Positions 16,054-25,118 of a DNA stretch of 47,059 nt are shown one piece after another (the stretch's first letter is position 1; each line of letters opens with the position of its first letter). Source of the stretch: Pelagophyceae sp. CCMP2097 (Eukaryota > Sar > Pelagophyceae); the NCBI GenBank assembly GCA_026770575.1, contig MU657168.1, forward strand, positions 199,720-246,778. Direction: 5' to 3'. The translations under genes and the position numbers were made by a program. The notes under the pieces are model-generated. The model did not search any database and was not told the origin of the DNA. It worked only from the letters and a program-made list of their open reading frames with translations.

Positions 16054-19000
16054 CTAAAGCTCCCCCCCAACGCCGGGGCCAACAGCGCTTTGCGCGGCGC
16101 TTTGGAGCCAGCCTTGGACGGCGAGGTACGAGGCGTAGAGCGCGCAGGGCGCGCGGTACGGCCACTCCGAGGCGTCGGCGCAGGCGTCGGCGGCGGTGCG
16201 CGCGGCGGCGGCGAGGCCCAGAGCGCTCTGCGTTCGCGCGGCGGCGAGCCTGGCCCACTCGGACCCGGCGGCCGCCGCCGCCTCGTAGAGCGGCAGCGCG
16301 CGCGCCAGCGACGGCGCGCAGGCGCCGTGCCAGCCCGTGCGCCAGCAGTCGCCGAGGTTGCGCCGTGCCTCTGCTCGCTCCAGCAGCCCGCCGCCAAACA
16401 CCGCGGCCACGGCCGGCCGGGCCTCGGGGCCGCCGTCCGCGTCGGCGCCTCTCCGCAGAGGCAGCGGCGGCGCGGCCGTCGTCAGGAGCGCGGCCTGGTA
16501 GTGCGCCTTTGCGGCGGCGTGCGCGGCGGCCGTTTCGGCGGGCGCCATCTCGTACGCGGCGAGGCGCTGCAGCACAAACGCGGCGTTGACGTGGGCGGCG
16601 CGGATGCCGGTGAGGCCGAGGGTGGCGAACATTCTGTACGCGCCGCGCGCGAGCGGCACGCGGTCGTCGTCGAGCGTCCATCGGTGCTCGAGGCGCTTTT
16701 GGTGCGCGGCCGCGCGCATCTTCACGCGCTCGGCCAATGCCTCGGGCCACGCGGGCATGGCCGACCTCTGGTGCGCGTTTCGGCCCGTGCGGCGCAGCGC
16801 CGAATTGACGGCGTAGGCGAGTGGCCGCGGCTCCCAAGACAGCGCGGCGCGGGCCAGGGCGTCGCCCATGCCAAAGCCGACTTCGGCGTCCCACGTCTGC
16901 TGCACGGCCTCGACAAGGACGTTTCGCGCGGCCGCGCACCGCAGGCCCGCGACCGCCTCGGCGTCGCGCCGCCGCGCCCGGAAATGCTCAGTCTTGGTCG
17001 CGGCCTGGTGGCCGTCGGCCGACGCGCCGGGCTCAGCGTCGTCGTCGTCGAGGAGGCCGTCGTAGTGCCACTTGGCGAGGACATAGGGCGCGGTGAGCGA
17101 GCCGTGGTCGCGCCAGGCGGTTTGGAGCAGCGCTGCCGCGGCCGTGGCGTTGCGCCGTTCGTCTAAAAGCGCGAGCGAGACAAAGGCGTCGCCGTGACCG
17201 GCCTGCATGGCCGCCTCGAAGGCGTTGCGCGCGGCGGATTCGTTTCCTTCGAGGGCGCCGACGACGCCGCGGAGGTGGACGCCGAGGGGAGTAGTCCACG
17301 AGCCGCCGCGCGCTACCAGCGCCTTGGCGCGCTGCACGTCGGCTGAAACGCCCGCGTAGCCGCCGAGGAGCATCTCCGCCAGCGCGGTGGCCGCGTGCGC
17401 CGACGGCTCGCCGTCGCCGACGTCGTCGATGTTTACTGCGATCTCGTAATACCGGGCCGCCAGCCGCGTCGCCGGCGTCCCGGCGTCGTCGCCGAGCGCG
17501 CGTTGGGCGGCGTCGAGGGCGGCTCCGTCGGTGACGCGGCCGTCGAGCAAAGCGTCGGCGAGGGCGAGGGCGGCGTGCGCATCTTTGTGTTTGATGGCCC
17601 TCCGAGCGTGGTAAGCCACCGCGGCAGCGTCCAGCGCCACAGGCCTCGACTGTGCCAGGTGGTGCACGCCGTCAAACATGATCACGTCGTTGTCCGCCTC
17701 GTCCGCTGCCGGCCACCATCGATTCATAAAGTCGGAAACGGAGCTGAACGCGGACGAGACGAGCGACGGGAAATTCCACGGCATCGACGCGGTGCCACCG
17801 CCGTCTCCCGGAGGAGCCGGCTGCCCGGAATGCCCGGGCTGACCGGGCTGACCGGGCTGTGCGGGCTGCCCGGTCTGACCGGGCGGCGCCGCTTCCAGCC
17901 GCCTCGCGAAGTGGCCGCCTCCCTGGCCGCCTCCGTCGTCGCCGTCGCCGTCGACTTCGCGCATGGCGGCGGCGGCGTTTTCGATGGCGTCGCCGAGGAG
18001 CGTCTCGTAGCCGTCGGACCGCATCCAGTACTCTACGAGGAGTTCGTTGGGCGTCGCCATCGCGTGGCGTGCCGGCGCCACTGCCTGCTCGGGCGACGCC
18101 GCACCGGGCCGCGCCACGTCTTCGAGGACGTCGAGCCAGTTTTGGACGGCCACGTCGCAGTCGGGCTTGAGGTACGCGCCCGCCGTGCGCCAGTGGGCCA
18201 CGGCGAGCTTAGCCAGCCACGACCCACGCTTGCCCATACGCTGCACGTACCGCACGTGCTCGCGAGCAGCCGCGCCGCCCGCGTCCAGGGCCGTAAACGG
18301 GAAGACAGCACCGCCGACATCGCCAGCGACGACGCCAGCGCCTTGGTCGTCGTCGGCCGGCCGTTGGCTGTGGCCGTCGCCGGCGACCCAGGCAAAGCCC
18401 GGCGAGACGGGCAGCGCGCCGGCGAGCGTCGCGAGCGACATGATCGCGCCGGCGTTGGCGTCGCCCAAAGCGGCGGCGAGCGTCAGCGCCCTGCGCGCGC
18501 GCGAGTACGCCTCTGCCGCGTCGCGGTCTGTCGCGGCAAAGTCGGCTTCGGCGTAGAGCGACGAAATGCCGTCGTGCCAGGCGTGCAAAGCACGCTCGGC
18601 CTCAGCCGCGGTGAAAACCTGCACCGCCGACAGCGGCGCCGCGCCGCCGTGCGGCCTTCCGGCGGCGGCCGCCGCCGCGTACGCCGTTGAAGCGTTTTGC
18701 AGGAAGTAGCCGTCGTCTTCTTCGCCGAGGATGATGACGCGGACGTCGCCGCCCGCTTCGCGGTCCCACGTCGCGGCCCCGCTCGTGGGCTGGGCGTAGA
18801 GCGCGCCGTCCTGCGGCGCGGGGCCGAACGCCGACGCTCTCACGGCGAAGAAGCGGTCACCGGCTGCACCGACGCGCGGGGCGACCTCAAAGCCGCCGCG
18901 GAGGTGCGCGGCGATGCAGAGCATGGTGCCCGCGTGGAGCGACGGCGCGCCGACTTCGCCGCCCACGCTTGCCGTGGAGACGACGCCGCGGCCACCTCGG

Positions 19001-19119
19001 CCGGCGTAAAAGACGTGCACGGCGTCGCCGTCGACGATGGCGTTGACAAACGTGCTCATCGCGTGGTCGCCGCCCGCCGCAACGGCCGCCAGCAGCAGCG
19101 CAAACGCGAAGCGCCGCAT
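16054..19119 (-). CDS. Sel1-repeat secretory-pathway protein (SEL1L/Hrd3-like), single exon
   Basis: An uninterrupted 1021-residue frame starts MRRFAFALLLAAVAAGGDHA, a signal peptide. Many short helical repeats rich in Ala/Leu/Gly follow (e.g. ATALAEMLLGGYAGVSADVQ, AMQAGHGDAFVSLALLDERR, YVLAKWHYDGLL, AVFGGGLLERAEARRNLGDC), matching Sel1-like TPR units. Luminal Sel1-repeat proteins such as SEL1L/Hrd3 collect misfolded glycoproteins for ER-associated degradation; I infer this class from signal peptide, length and repeats. Repeats are divergent, and no C-terminal membrane anchor is visible (it ends GPGVGGEL). Between the repeat blocks lies a Gly-x-Pro run (about 17830-17885) resembling collagen-like linkers. 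It shares a 128 bp divergent promoter region with the XPF gene. Confidence 0.68.
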   Translation of the reverse strand: MRRFAFALLLAAVAAGGDHAMSTFVNAIVDGDAVHVFYAGRGGRGVVSTASVGGEVGAPSLHAGTMLCIAAHLRGGFEVAPRVGAAGDRFFAVRASAFGPAPQDGALYAQPTSGAATWDREAGGDVRVIILGEEDDGYFLQNASTAYAAAAAAGRPHGGAAPLSAVQVFTAAEAERALHAWHDGISSLYAEADFAATDRDAAEAYSRARRALTLAAALGDANAGAIMSLATLAGALPVSPGFAWVAGDGHSQRPADDDQGAGVVAGDVGGAVFPFTALDAGGAAAREHVRYVQRMGKRGSWLAKLAVAHWRTAGAYLKPDCDVAVQNWLDVLEDVARPGAASPEQAVAPARHAMATPNELLVEYWMRSDGYETLLGDAIENAAAAMREVDGDGDDGGGQGGGHFARRLEAAPPGQTGQPAQPGQPGQPGHSGQPAPPGDGGGTASMPWNFPSLVSSAFSSVSDFMNRWWPAADEADNDVIMFDGVHHLAQSRPVALDAAAVAYHARRAIKHKDAHAALALADALLDGRVTDGAALDAAQRALGDDAGTPATRLAARYYEIAVNIDDVGDGEPSAHAATALAEMLLGGYAGVSADVQRAKALVARGGSWTTPLGVHLRGVVGALEGNESAARNAFEAAMQAGHGDAFVSLALLDERRNATAAAALLQTAWRDHGSLTAPYVLAKWHYDGLLDDDDAEPGASADGHQAATKTEHFRARRRDAEAVAGLRCAAARNVLVEAVQQTWDAEVGFGMGDALARAALSWEPRPLAYAVNSALRRTGRNAHQRSAMPAWPEALAERVKMRAAAHQKRLEHRWTLDDDRVPLARGAYRMFATLGLTGIRAAHVNAAFVLQRLAAYEMAPAETAAAHAAAKAHYQAALLTTAAPPLPLRRGADADGGPEARPAVAAVFGGGLLERAEARRNLGDCWRTGWHGACAPSLARALPLYEAAAAAGSEWARLAAARTQSALGLAAAARTAADACADASEWPYRAPCALYASYLAVQGWLQSAAQSAVGPGVGGEL

Positions 19120-19247
19120 CCCGGCCTTTCGCCGAGTGGAGTGTGTCGTTAAGAAAAGGGTCCCCAACCCGTTGGAAGTCCGTTTAAACTGCCGGTTGAG
19201 AGGAGCCTAGGCCTGCTCTTCGAAGCTCGAGGCGTGGCCACGGCGCG

Positions 19248-22200
19248 ATGGCCTCGGCGAGCGACGCATCGCCGCCGGAGCCGCCGGACGGCGCGCAGCC
19301 GCGGCCGGAGCTGGCGTACGGCCACAGCGTGCGCGTCTCCTGTGCCGGCGCGGGCTACCGGCGGGCCGTCGCCGCCGAGCTCCGCGCCGGCTGCCTCGGC
19401 GGCGTCTTCGGGCGGCGGCGCAGGCTCGTCGTCTGTCTCGGTGTCGATGCCGACGCCGCCTGGCTGCGGCTGCACGGCGTCGCGCCGGGTGCGCACGCAC
19501 AGCTCGACGCCTCCACGCCGGCCAAGCAGCGGTGTGGCGTCTACGCGGCGGCGGCGTGCGTGCTCGTGACGGCGCGCATCCTGATCGCGGACCTGCTCAA
19601 CGGCATCGTCGACGCGCGCGCAATCTCCCGCCTCGTCGTCGCCGGCGCGGGCAGCATGGACGCGGCGACATTATTTTGCGTCCGAGTCTACCGAGACCGC
19701 CACGCCGGCGCTGTCGTGCGCGGCTACAGCGACGATGCCAGCGCCGCGTTCTCACCTGCATTGCCTGGCGACGACGGCGGCTTTGAAGTCGTCTCCGTCG
19801 ATGGCGGCGAATACGCCACCGTCGAGGCAGTCGAGGCCGTATCGTCCGAGGACATGGCAACAATCGCCACCGAGCTGCGCGGCGCCATGGACTGCGCCGT
19901 CAGGCCGCTCCTCGCGCTCGGCGGCGACGCCGGCGCCGTCTTGCGAAAAGCGCTCGAAGCCGGGCTGCTGAGCGAGCACCTCGAGCGCGCCGTGTCCGCG
20001 GCCTGCGCAGGCGGCGCGCCCGCGGTGCGCGCAATCACGCAGCGCGGCGGCGCGACGCGCGCAGCCAAGCTCTGGCGCGAGGTGCGGACGCTGCGGCGCC
20101 TCTACTCTGCGCTCTGGCGTGTCGACGCGTCGTCGTTTTACGCGGCCGCGCGAGAGACGCAGCAGCGGCGCGAATTAGACTGCGTCGCCACCGATGGCTT
20201 CGACCGCCTCGTCGCCGCCGCGCGGAAGCGTCTCGGTGGAGATGAAGGCTTCCACGGCAGCGACGCCGGCGGCTTGCAAGACGTCGGCGGCTTCCACAAT
20301 TTCGGGGGCGCGCCGTTCTTAACGTGCCCAAAGTGGCGCTGCGTATCAGACCTCGTCGGCGGCCAGCGAGGTTCGCCCGACGCGCGGCGGTGCGTCGTGA
20401 TCCTCGTTTCCGACGACACGTGCGCCGCCGAGCTCGACGATCTGCTCGAGGGCGGGGTCAGAGCCGCGGGCCGGGCGCGGGTGGCGACGGCGGACGACGA
20501 ACTGCTCCGGGCGGCCATCGAGGCCTCGCTCTGGCAAGTCGGCCCGCAGTCACAGCAGGGCCCGCAGCCCATCGTCGACTTGACGGCGTCGCAGCCCGCT
20601 GCGCAACGGAGGACGTCGTCGGCCGATGAAATGCTCCGCGCGGCCATCGAAGCGTCGGTCACGGCGTCGCAGCCCGCGGGAAAGCGGAGGGCGTCGTCGG
20701 ACGAGTTCCGGCGCGCCGTCGAGCTCTCAAAGGCCGATGACGAAGATGCGACACTCAATTTCGCCGTCGAGCTCTCCCGCGCCGACGACGACGCCGCATT
20801 CGTCGCCGACTACGAGCGCGCCGTCGCGCTCTCCATGGGGCCTCTGCCGTCGGAGCCGCCGGAGCTGCGTCTTGCCCCGGCGGCGGCACCCTGTTTCATC
20901 GACCTCTGCTCGCCGCCCGATGACGGCGCCGCGTCGCCGCCCGAAAACGGCGCCGCGTCGCCGCCCGACGACGGCGCGCCGGCGCCGACGGCGGCGCCGG
21001 GCGGTGATAGGCTGCGCGTCACCGTGGTGACGCGGGCGGAGTGGCGAAGTCGCGTTGATATCTTGGAGGAGCTCCAACCTCAGCTCATCATCCTCCACGA
21101 CGCGCTCCTCCCAGAATTCTTCCGAGACGCCCAGGCCCACGCCGTAAACACCCGCGTCGTCGCTACTCTGGGCGTCCTTTTCGCGCGATAGACTGCGCGA
21201 CTGTAGGCGCGGTGCGTCGAGAGCGGCGGCGACGCGTGTGCAGTCGTCTGCGTCGAGTTTTCGGCGGAGCGCGAGCTGAGGCGGGCCACGCTGGACCACG
21301 AGGCGGCGATGCTCGCCGGTGCCGCGGATCGGCGGCGGCTGGCCTGCGGCGCTCCCGACGGCGGCGCCGTCGCCGACGCGCTGGCCCCGGGCGCGACGGT
21401 CATCGTCGACACGCGCGAGCTGCGGTCGCTGCTGCCGCTGGCGCTGCACCGGCGAGGGTTCGTCGTGCGCGTGGAGACCCTGGCCGTGGGCGACTACGTG
21501 CTCTCTGCAACGTGTGCCGTGGAGCGAAAAGCAGTGAGCACTTGCGACCTCTCCGGCTCTTTGGACTCGGGCCGCCTCTTCAAGCAGCTGCAGTCTCTCA
21601 CGCGCGCCTACGCGCAGCCCGTCGTGCTCATCGAATTCGACGACGGCGTCGAGTCGCTCGGGGGGAGATACGACGACGACTTGTCGATGAGAAACGTCCA
21701 GACAAAACTTACAAAGCTTATGATGGAATTTCCCACGGCGCGCTTCGTCTGGGCCGGCTCGCCGACGCACACCGCAGACCTCTTCGCCGCGCTCAAGGCC
21801 GGAAACGCACACGAGCCCGACGCTGGAACGGTGCGCTCTTTTATCGCGGCAATCTCATGCTCGTATCCGCGGCATCTCTAGGCGCGGGCCCTCGGCGCGG
21901 CGCACGACGACGAGTCGCACGCGGACGACTCTTTGCTGCTCCTCTCGAAGCTGCCGGGCGTCGACCGCGCAGGCGTCGTTGCTTTGTCAAAGGCCGCGGC
22001 GAGCATCAAGGACCTCGCCGCCCTCGACGAACTGCAGTGCGTATTCGACGCGCGCGCGAACTCGCGCGACGCGCGCTATAGGCTCGCGGCGCTCATCGGT
22101 CCGAAGAAGGCAAAGGAGCTCATCGCGTTCCTCTGGCACGACCACCGCCAAGCAGACCACCGGCAAGCAGACCACCACCAAGCAGACGTCGCACCCGAGG

Positions 22201-22319
22201 CGCCGCCGGCGCCGGCGAGCCTCCGCGACCGCTCGAACCTGGCCGATGCGCGACGACGGCTGCAGCAGACGATTCTCAAACCGGCCGGCGCGGAAAGGCC
22301 CCCGGGCTTGGCACTCTAA
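19248..22319 (+). CDS. ERCC4: XPF/ERCC4/Rad1 structure-specific endonuclease
   Basis: Exons 19248-21143, 21207-21830 and 21882-22319, all phase 0, give 985 residues. N-terminal degenerate helicase: GVYAAAACVLVTARILIADL. Linker about 415-550 carries five UIM-like motifs and two SIM-like motifs. The nuclease domain has VIVDTRELRSLLPLALHRRG, GDYVLSATCAVERKAV, LSGSLDSGRLFKQL and PVVLIEFDDG; then come the C-terminal tandem helix-hairpin-helix (SKLPGVDRAGVVALSK, LAALIGPKKAKEL) and a charged tail with DHRQA repeats. XPF with ERCC1 cuts 5' of bulky DNA lesions in nucleotide excision and crosslink repair in the nucleus. The ERKx3D catalytic motif appears as ERK-AVSTC-D, two residues longer than the family norm. 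Length fits (human about 916). Introns are 63 and 51 nt. Confidence 0.93.
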
Positions 22320-22633
22320 AAAGTGACCTCCGACGTCGCACGTCGGGCCCGGGATGGCAGACGTGGAGCCGGCGTATTTGGGAGGGCCCGGACCTGCGAG
22401 ACGGAGAGCGACGAGGCAAGACCTGGCAAGTGGACTGAGGCGCCGCGGCGACTTGGCGCGGTCCCGCAGCTTTTCAAAAGGTCAACTTCAGCGTTCGAGT
22501 GGCTCGCACGATGGCGTTTGAGGATTTAGAGCGGGTCTCTGCCCGCCCGCGAGGCTCTGCGCCGCGAGTGCGCCGGTTTCTATGGTAAAGTCAATGGCTT
22601 TCTCCAATGTTTCCACGGTCAAGTCTCCTTGGT
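22320..22633. other. Intergenic stretch between convergent genes
   Basis: This lies between the XPF stop (plus) and the ABM gene stop (minus), so it is 3' untranslated and spacer sequence. A short direct repeat GGTAAAGTCAATGGC occurs near 22584 and 22640, the second overlapping the end of the ABM coding region. No gene is seen. Confidence 0.6.
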
Positions 22634-23319
22634 TTAAAAGGTAAAGTCAATGGCGCTCGTCTTGACCGCGGTTTGCGAGATGACGCCGCCGGCGGCCTTG
22701 AAGTCGGTCCAGGCCTTGTAGTGGTCGAAGGTCTTGTGGACGTCTAAAGCGGCCGTGTCCTTGTAAGCTTCGTAGAAAATGAACCTAGGCAAGAGAGTGG
22801 TCCCAGCAACTCGAAAAACAGCCCGACGCACTTGTTGGGCGTCTCCTGGTCGCGCAGCAGGTCGAAGCGGTAACACCCTGCGGCGGACGAAGAGAGATAC
22901 GGATGCGTTTCGCCGATCCAGTCATCTTCGAACTCCTGTGCCCAGTGCGCAAGCACGCACCTTCCTCCGTGCGCGAGCCGGCGACGTCGATCTTCATCGC
23001 CTATGTGCGCCGTCGCGGCTGTTGCAGATGGCGCGGTCGCGGGGGCCGGACCTCGAGAAAGGCCGGGATGCGCGCTTCTTCGATCTCGACGGTGACGACG
23101 ACGGCAAAGGGGAAGCCGGCGCCTATCATGCGCGCGGGTCGGCAAGGATGCAACCGTCGCGGAAGAGCCTCGGGATCCTCGCCCCGCCGTTTTCAGAATC
23201 GCACCCGTCGAAGTGGTTGCCATGGTTCTGGTGAGGCCGCCTCGCGGGACGTGGAAGCGCGGCGTGTGGCGCACGAGGCCGGAAGTCAGGCCGATCACAG
23301 AAAGCGCGATGGCTCTCAT
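22634..23319 (-). CDS. Antibiotic-biosynthesis-monooxygenase (ABM) domain protein
   Basis: Five small exons (23319..23205, 23122..23052, 23000..22961, 22877..22832, 22784..22634) assemble in phase to 140 residues. The ABM pattern is complete: FAVVVTVEIEEARIPAFLE, then SRTEEGCYRFDLLRDQETPN, KFIFYEAYKDTAALDVHKTF and DHYKAWTDFKAAGG. These dimeric ferredoxin-fold enzymes oxidise quinol-like or other aromatic compounds without cofactors, or sequester reactive intermediates. The substrate cannot be told. The first exon (MRAIALSVIGLTSGLVRHTP, Arg-rich, no acids) looks like an organelle-targeting presequence, probably mitochondrial or plastid. Four introns of 47-83 nt, three with GTGCG donors, split a tiny domain, in contrast to the intronless eIF3e gene that diverges from the same 286 bp promoter region. 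Confidence 0.85.
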
Positions 23320-23605
23320 CAAGCGCCGGGAGGAAGCTGTGTCAGAAACGTCACAAGTTTTCCGGAATTTTGGAAAATACCTACGACATAAGCCGCTGCA
23401 CCGTCTGCGCAGGACGGTCCACGGACCGCGCCCGCAACATATACCCCCGAGCACTGCGCCTGCTTCGCCGAGGTATCCGGACGAAAAAACTAGGTTTTGC
23501 GGCCCAAGTCCGTTGGCCCAAGCTCGTCTTTGAACGTTCAAAAGTCGCTTGCACATCGCCGTAACGTAGCTAGACGGGTCCGCGCGCGCGCGTCCGGTCG
23601 TCGGG

Positions 23606-24958
23606 ATGGCGGACAAGGCGGGAAAGAAGGTGATCGACGCGTCGCCGTACGACCTGACGCACAAGATCGCGCCGTTTTTGGACGTGCACCTCGTGTTTCC
23701 GCTGTTGGAGTTCCTCGAGGAGAACACGACTTATGACAGCACTGCCGTGCAGCGCGCGCGCCTCGAGCTGCTGGGCCCGACGAACATGGTGGACTACGCC
23801 ATCGAGATCCACACGGCGCTGAACGGCGGCGACCCGGAGAACGGTCCTGCGGACATGGTGGCCCGGCGCGACGTCGTCTTCGAGGAGATGGAGTCCCTCG
23901 AGGCCAAGACGGCGGCGCTGCGCGCCCTGCTGGACGACGCCGACGCGGTGGAGAAGCTGACGCGCGACGGCGAGTTCACGGCGGCGCACCTGCAGGCGCA
24001 CCGCGGCGTGACGGCCGCGCAGGTCGAAGACTACTATGCCTTTGCAAAGTTCCTCTACGAGTGCGGCGACTACGAGGCGGCGCGCGGCATGCTCGGCCGC
24101 TACATCGCGCTCACGGGCAGCGTGACGTCGCCCAAGGGCTTCCAGGCGCTGTGGGGCAAGTTTGCATCCGAGGTCTTATTGAAGAACTGGGACGATGCCC
24201 TCGTCGAGCTGAACAAGCTGAAGCAGGCCATCGACGACCGTTCCTCGCCGCCGCTGGAGCAGCTGCAGCAGCGCAGCTGGCTGCTGCACTGGTCGCTGTT
24301 TGTTTTCTTTAACCATCCCAACGGCCACGACGGCATCATCGACCTCTTCCTTTCCGAAAAGTACCTCCAGGCCATCCAGACCAACTGCCCCTGGCTCCTC
24401 CGCTACCTCACCTCCGCCGTGATCATCAACAAGCGGCGCCGGTCCACTCTGAAGGACTTGGTGCGCATTTTGTCGCAGGAGGACTCGCTGCGCGCGGACC
24501 CGGTGACGCAGTTTTTGGAGTGCCTCTACGTCAACTTTGACTTTGACGGCGCGCAGTCGACGCTGCGCGAGTGCGAGCGCGCGCTGCGGGCGGACTACTT
24601 CCTCTGCAACTGCGCCGACGCGTTTATGGAGGACGCGCGCTTGTTCGTCTTTGAGACGTACTGCCGCATCCACACCAAGATCGACATCTCCATGCTCGCG
24701 GAGAAGCTGGTCATGGACCAGGAGCGCGCCGAGCGCTGGATCGTCGACCTCATCCGCGGCGCGCTCCTCGACGCGAAGATCGACTCGCAGTCGTCGTGCG
24801 TCGTCATGGGCGCCGCCTTCCCGACCGTCTACACCCAAGTCATCGAAAAGACGCGCGACCTGGCCTCGCGCTCCACGGCGCTGGTGAACAACATCGAGGC
24901 CAAGCTCAAGGAACAGGAGCGAAAAAAGGAGGTCCCAGACGAGGGCCGCGACCAGTAG
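23606..24958 (+). CDS. EIF3E: Translation initiation factor eIF3 subunit e (INT6)
   Basis: A single exon encodes 450 residues, the normal length. It starts MADKAGKKVIDASPYDLTHK and IAPFLDVHLVFPLLEFLEEN, the signature N-terminus of eIF3e. Helical repeats follow, then the C-terminal PCI domain (KIDISMLAEKLVMDQERAER, WIVDLIRGALLDAKIDSQ). eIF3e is a scaffold subunit of the cytosolic eIF3 complex that loads the 40S ribosome with mRNA and initiator tRNA; PCI domains of eIF3, COP9 signalosome and proteasome lid share this build. The start codon lies just after a CpG run (CGCGCGCGCG) and is the only Met giving the conserved N-terminus. Lack of introns is notable beside the 12-exon gene that follows 160 bp downstream on the same strand. 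Confidence 0.96.
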   Translation: MADKAGKKVIDASPYDLTHKIAPFLDVHLVFPLLEFLEENTTYDSTAVQRARLELLGPTNMVDYAIEIHTALNGGDPENGPADMVARRDVVFEEMESLEAKTAALRALLDDADAVEKLTRDGEFTAAHLQAHRGVTAAQVEDYYAFAKFLYECGDYEAARGMLGRYIALTGSVTSPKGFQALWGKFASEVLLKNWDDALVELNKLKQAIDDRSSPPLEQLQQRSWLLHWSLFVFFNHPNGHDGIIDLFLSEKYLQAIQTNCPWLLRYLTSAVIINKRRRSTLKDLVRILSQEDSLRADPVTQFLECLYVNFDFDGAQSTLRECERALRADYFLCNCADAFMEDARLFVFETYCRIHTKIDISMLAEKLVMDQERAERWIVDLIRGALLDAKIDSQSSCVVMGAAFPTVYTQVIEKTRDLASRSTALVNNIEAKLKEQERKKEVPDEGRDQ

Positions 24959-25118
24959 AAAGGGCGCGCCGCCGCGTACCCAGTCGACTAAAAAAACTGT
25001 CCTTTGTTCGAAAAGCCTCTTTGCATCGATTTGTCCAGATCCAAGTAGCTCGAAGGATTTGTTTGGCCCGACGATTAGTAACTTGTTTCGGCGACGTCCA
25101 CCGCGCTCCGAGCACGCC

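Noticed and set aside
15544..18690. Two long plus-strand frames opposite the Sel1 and Rab genes
   Set aside because: They mirror strongly supported minus-strand proteins, and their residues are low-complexity Gly/Arg/Val reading of the antisense.
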